Source of the DNA: Microvirga sp. 3-52
Lineage (GTDB): Bacteria; Pseudomonadota; Alphaproteobacteria; Rhizobiales; Beijerinckiaceae
Direction of reading: 5' to 3'
DNA length: 64,000 nt
NCBI RefSeq assembly: GCF_018383585.1
Contig: NZ_JAHAMK010000001.1
Location: forward strand, 62,001 to 126,000
A program made the position numbers and the translations under genes. The first letter of the stretch is position 1. Every line of letters begins with the position of its first letter. The notes under the pieces were generated by a model. That model saw only the letters and a list, made by a program, of their open reading frames with translations. It was not told where the DNA came from and ran no database searches. Below, piece by piece: positions 60,377-64,000 of the stretch.

Positions 60377-63300
60377 ATGCGCTTTGCCCATTTCTTTGTC
60401 GACCGTCCCATCTTCGCGACCGTTCTATCGGCCCTCTTCCTGATTATCGGCGGGATCGCCTATACGACTTTGCCCGTGGCGCAATATCCGGAGATCGCGC
60501 CACCCACCGTCGTGGTCAGGGCGAGTTATCCGGGAGCCGATGCGCAGACAGTTGCGGCGACGGTCGCTACGCCGCTGGAGCAGCAGGTCAATGGTGTCGA
60601 GGACATGCTGTACATGTCCTCCTACTCTACCGGCGACGGCGCCATGGCGCTGACGATCACGTTCAAGCTCGGCACTGATCTCGACAAGGCACAGGTTCTG
60701 GTTCAGAACCGGGTGGCGATCGCGACGCCGCGCCTGCCGGAGGAGGTGCGGCGCCTCGGCGTGACGACACTCAAGAGCTCGCCCGACCTGATGATGGTCG
60801 TGCACATGCTCTCACCCGACGGATCCTACGATCAGCTCTATGTTTCCAACTACGCCCGTAACTATGTGCGCGACATCCTGCTGCGGCTCGATGGCGTTGG
60901 CGACGTCATCATCTTCGGCGAGCGGCAATATTCCCTGCGGATCTGGCTCGATCCTGAGAAGCTCGCCTCCTACGGCATGACGTCGAGTGAGGTGGTGCGT
61001 GCGATCCAGGAGCAGAACGTCCAGGTCTCGGGCGGTGCCCTGGGGCAGGAGCCTACGCCGACGGATGCCGCGTTCCAGCTGACGGTAACGACGCAGGGGC
61101 GGTTCGAGGATCCGCGTCAGTTCCGGCAGATCATCGTCCAGGCTACGCCGCAGGGGCGCCTCGTGCGGCTGCAGGACGTGGCGCGCATCGAGCTCGGTGC
61201 ACAGGATTACGTGACGAATTCCTATCTCAACGGCAACCCTGCCGTTGCTCTTGGGATCTTCCAGCGCCCCGGCACCAATGCGCTTGCCGCATCGGATCAG
61301 ATCATCCGGACCATGGAGGAACTCAAAGGCAATTTTCCGCCGGGCATTGCACATCAGATCGTCTACAACCCCACGGAATTCATCGCCGAGAGCGTGAACG
61401 AGGTCTACAAGACCCTGTTCGAGGCGACGGCGCTCGTCGTGATCGTCGTGTTCGTGTTCCTGCAGAGCTGGCGCACGGCGATCATTCCCATCGTGGCGAT
61501 CCCCGTCTCCCTGATCGGCACCTTCGCCTTCATGGCGGCCCTCGGCTTCTCGATCAACACACTGACCCTGTTCGGCATGGTGCTGGCCATCGGCATCGTG
61601 GTCGACGATGCGATCGTGGTGGTGGAGAACGTGGAACGGAACATCGCCCTTGGCATGTCGCCGCGGGACGCGGCTCACACCACCATGGACGAGGTCGGGA
61701 CGGCTCTTGTAGCCATCGCGCTGGTTCTCGTCGCGGTGTTCGTGCCGACGGCCTTCATCCCTGGCATTTCTGGCCAGTTCTACCGGCAATTCGCATTGAC
61801 GATTGCCGTGTCGACCGTCATCTCCGCCTTCAATTCCCTGACTCTTTCGCCGGCTCTCGCGGCATTCCTGCTGAAGCCGCACAGCCAGGAGCATTCCAGA
61901 AATCCGATTGCCCGATTTGGACGAACCCTGGCCAACGGCTTCAACCGAGGCTTCGATGCCACGTCGAACGGGTATGCGAGAGCGGTGGGAACGCTGGCGC
62001 GACACAAGCTGATCGTGTTGCCGATCTATGTCGGCCTTCTGGCGGGCACCGTTTGGATCACCAATCACGTGCCGCGCGGCTTCATCCCGACGCTTGATCA
62101 GGGTTATGCCATCGTTGTGATCCAGTTGCCGGACGGATCCTCCCTGTCGCGCACCGATGCCGTCGTGCAAAGAGCCTCGAAGATCATCCAGGAAACGCCG
62201 GGTGTGCAGAACGCGGTGGCCTTCGCGGGCTTTTCGGGTGCCACCTTCACCAATGCGACCAATGCTGCGGCGATCTTCGCCGCGTTCAAGCCTTTCGACG
62301 AACGCATCGAGGCTGGGGATTCCGGGTCCAAGATCATTGGTGATCTCTTCGCCCGCATGCAGCAGATCGAGGAGGCGTTCATCATCGCCATCCCACCGCC
62401 GCCCGTCCGTGGTCTGGGTAATTCAGGCGGCTTCAAAGTCCAGATTCAGAACCGGACCGGCGATGACGTGCGCGGGATTCTCGCCACGGCCTTCCAGCTG
62501 ATGGGTCAGGCGCGGCAGAACCCGAATCTGGCCGGCGTCTTCACCACGTTCTCGGCCAATTCGCCCCAGCTCTATCTGGAGATCGACCGGCAGAAGGCGA
62601 GCATTCTGAACGTACCGATCCCGAACATCTTCGAGACGCTCCGCATCAATCTCGGCACGGCCTACGTCAACGATTTCAATGCGTTCGGCCGTGTCTATCA
62701 GGTGCGGGCCCAGGCCGATCAGCGCTTCCGGATCGATCAAGAGGATATCAACCGGCTGCGGGTTCGCTCCTCCACGGGCGCTCTCGTGCCCTTGGGCACG
62801 CTCGTCGAGATGCGAGAGGTGTCAGGGCCCGATCTGGTCCAGCGCTACAACATGTTCACGTCGGTGGCCCTGCAGGGCGATGCGGCACCAGGCGTCTCCT
62901 CGGGTGATGCGCTCAATGCCATGGAGGCGCTGGTCCGGCAGAACCTCTCGCCTGGAATGGGCTTCGAATGGACGGAACTGGCGTTCCAGGAGCGCCAGAC
63001 CGGTAACACGGCGGTCTTCATCTTCGCCCTGTCGGTGCTCTTTGTGTTCCTCGTCCTCGCGGCCCAGTATGAAAGCTGGTCCCTGCCCATCGCCATCATC
63101 CTGATCGTGCCGATGAGCGTTCTTTCCGCGCTGATCGGCGTCATGATCCGGGGCCAGGACAACAACATCCTGACCCAGATCGGCCTCGTGGTTCTGGTCG
63201 GACTGGCCGCGAAGAACGCCATTCTCATCGTCGAATTTGCAAGGCAGGCAGAATTTGATGGCAAGACGCCGGTGGAGGCTGTTGTCGAAGCCTGTCGGTT

Positions 63301-63562
63301 GCGCTTGCGTCCCATCCTGATGACGGCTTTCGCCTTCATCCTCGGCGTGCTGCCCCTCGCGATCGCGACCGGCCCCGGCGCCGAGATGCGACAGGCCCTA
63401 GGCACGGCCGTGTTCGCCGGCATGCTCGGCGTGACCGTGTTCGGACTGTTCCTGACGCCGGTCTTCTACGTGGCCGTGCGGATGGTGGTTCTGCGGCTGT
63501 TCAGGCGTCCGGACCCAAAACGAGCGGATTCCTTAGGAACTCAGCCGTCACCCGCCGAGTAG
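60377..63562 (+). CDS. RND multidrug efflux pump, HAE1 (AcrB/MexB-like) subunit
   Basis: This is a 1061-residue proton-driven trimeric exporter. FVDRPIFATVLSALFLIIGGIAY forms the first helix. The proton-relay Asp pair lies in GIVVDDAIVVVENVERNI and the relay Lys in GLAAKNAILIVEFARQ. Large periplasmic porter loops and a GFIPTLDQGY start of the second half match HAE1. It is likely to expel hydrophobic drugs or detergents with the adaptor upstream. No TetR- or MarR-type regulator gene lies beside it. Confidence 0.96.
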   Translation: MRFAHFFVDRPIFATVLSALFLIIGGIAYTTLPVAQYPEIAPPTVVVRASYPGADAQTVAATVATPLEQQVNGVEDMLYMSSYSTGDGAMALTITFKLGTDLDKAQVLVQNRVAIATPRLPEEVRRLGVTTLKSSPDLMMVVHMLSPDGSYDQLYVSNYARNYVRDILLRLDGVGDVIIFGERQYSLRIWLDPEKLASYGMTSSEVVRAIQEQNVQVSGGALGQEPTPTDAAFQLTVTTQGRFEDPRQFRQIIVQATPQGRLVRLQDVARIELGAQDYVTNSYLNGNPAVALGIFQRPGTNALAASDQIIRTMEELKGNFPPGIAHQIVYNPTEFIAESVNEVYKTLFEATALVVIVVFVFLQSWRTAIIPIVAIPVSLIGTFAFMAALGFSINTLTLFGMVLAIGIVVDDAIVVVENVERNIALGMSPRDAAHTTMDEVGTALVAIALVLVAVFVPTAFIPGISGQFYRQFALTIAVSTVISAFNSLTLSPALAAFLLKPHSQEHSRNPIARFGRTLANGFNRGFDATSNGYARAVGTLARHKLIVLPIYVGLLAGTVWITNHVPRGFIPTLDQGYAIVVIQLPDGSSLSRTDAVVQRASKIIQETPGVQNAVAFAGFSGATFTNATNAAAIFAAFKPFDERIEAGDSGSKIIGDLFARMQQIEEAFIIAIPPPPVRGLGNSGGFKVQIQNRTGDDVRGILATAFQLMGQARQNPNLAGVFTTFSANSPQLYLEIDRQKASILNVPIPNIFETLRINLGTAYVNDFNAFGRVYQVRAQADQRFRIDQEDINRLRVRSSTGALVPLGTLVEMREVSGPDLVQRYNMFTSVALQGDAAPGVSSGDALNAMEALVRQNLSPGMGFEWTELAFQERQTGNTAVFIFALSVLFVFLVLAAQYESWSLPIAIILIVPMSVLSALIGVMIRGQDNNILTQIGLVVLVGLAAKNAILIVEFARQAEFDGKTPVEAVVEACRLRLRPILMTAFAFILGVLPLAIATGPGAEMRQALGTAVFAGMLGVTVFGLFLTPVFYVAVRMVVLRLFRRPDPKRADSLGTQPSPAE

Positions 63563-63662
63563 AATCGGAGGGCAGACACACCACTTATTCAGGTTCCGCT
63601 TTGACCTAGCACCCGATGTGCTGTCATGGACGCCCGGCAGAATCGTCATCGTGAAGAGATCC

Positions 63663-64000
63663 CCATGGACACAGTCCAGGCAGCAAGCACCGCGAAATGG
63701 GTCACGGAGGCCGGACTGACCGGCCTGACGGAGCTTGAGCTCCTGCACGGCTTCTGTGATCGCCTAGTCGCCAGCGGGCTGCCGGTCGCCCGGGTCAATA
63801 TCGTCATCGACACGTTGCACCCCATCCACGAAGGACGGGTCTTCCGCTGGCGCCGTGACGATCAGGATAGCCTCGATCCAATTGTCGAGTACGGCCGTAC
63901 CAATGTCGAAGGGCAGGCCGCCGACAACTGGCGCCGGAGCACCTATTATCACCTTCTTCTCAGTGGAGAGGATTTCCTGCGGCGCCGGATCGGCCCCGGT
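63663..64000 (+). CDS. N-terminal part of a probable adenylate/guanylate cyclase-type protein (cut by window edge)
   Basis: An open frame runs from the ATG, with AAGAGA upstream, to the last base without a stop (112 codons). The protein (WVTEAGLTGLTELELLHGFCDRLVASGLPVARVNIVIDTLHPIHEGRVFRWRR) matches the sensory N-terminus typical of rhizobial class III cyclases, with EYGR and an SxYYHLLLSGEDFLRRR tail. The catalytic domain would lie beyond the window. An antisense frame over the same bases is not credible. Confidence 0.65.

Overview
The window is GC-rich and gene-dense. It looks like a chromosome segment of a Hyphomicrobiales (Rhizobiales) alphaproteobacterium, with a Methylobacteriaceae/Microvirga-type genome as the best guess. 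The evidence is the carA - GatB/YqeY - dnaG - rpoD neighbourhood, a DnaG whose zinc-ribbon cysteines are mostly lost, Ohr/OhrR, a rhizobial-type ectoine utilisation locus (ehu/eut/doe with an EnuR-type regulator), and many copies of a GC-rich two-hairpin intergenic repeat. No phage, insertion sequence, transposase, integrase or CRISPR array was seen. The taxonomic call is an inference from gene content.

Layout. 1-4.1 kb: an MFS exporter, a methyltransferase, the divergent ohrR/ohr peroxide module with twin operator-like sites, a cupin and a small membrane protein. 4.2-12.3 kb: the housekeeping block carA, GatB/YqeY, dnaG, rpoD, interrupted by a frameshifted LysE-family exporter gene, a VOC protein and an orphan small protein. 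12.4-31.8 kb: an accessory patchwork containing MgtC/DUF4010, LrgAB, a DUF1801 protein, a serine hydrolase, DctA, a secreted CAP-RTX protein, a fosmidomycin-resistance-type MFS protein, an ada/PEP-mutase pair, a di-heme peroxidase-cupredoxin fusion with a secreted helical partner, two Fe(II)/2-oxoglutarate-type oxygenases, a nucleotide cyclase, a glutathionyl-hydroquinone reductase, a tRNA with a CAT anticodon that reads as tRNA-Ile2, and a drug exporter.

31.8-41.5 kb: two substrate-capture modules. The first is an MBL-fold hydrolase with an orphan Bug/TctC receptor and a divergent LysR regulator. The second is a probably catabolic operon (NMT1-like ABC importer, GntR/FCD regulator, FAH-family hydrolase, 3-hydroxyisobutyrate-dehydrogenase-like enzyme) with a second, fumarylpyruvate-hydrolase-like FAH gene placed divergently. 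Its substrate cannot be read from sequence, so it is a real candidate for an undescribed pathway.

41.6-56.9 kb: the centrepiece, a leftward run of twelve genes for import and breakdown of ectoine/5-hydroxyectoine: eutB, eutC, doeA, doeB, ehuB, ehuC, ehuD, ehuA, a semialdehyde dehydrogenase, a class-III aminotransferase, alanine dehydrogenase and an M20 deacylase. Several neighbours overlap by 4 nt. Upstream lie an EnuR-like MocR regulator and a divergent AsnC/Lrp (DoeX-like) regulator. A 13-nt box (AATCATTA[T/C]ATTG) recurs inside dyads in both control regions, and a 40-codon ORF with a strong ribosome-binding site overlaps the eutB start. eutA is not in the cluster, while ald and the M20 gene are additions. 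The expected flow is ectoine -> N-acetyl-diaminobutyrate -> diaminobutyrate -> aspartate semialdehyde -> aspartate, with Ald possibly recycling alanine made by a pyruvate-dependent aminotransferase.

57-64 kb: a MarC-family membrane protein, a patatin-like phospholipase, an RND efflux adaptor and pump, and the truncated start of a probable adenylate cyclase-type protein at the right edge.

All functions are read from the translated sequence and knowledge of families; no database search was run.
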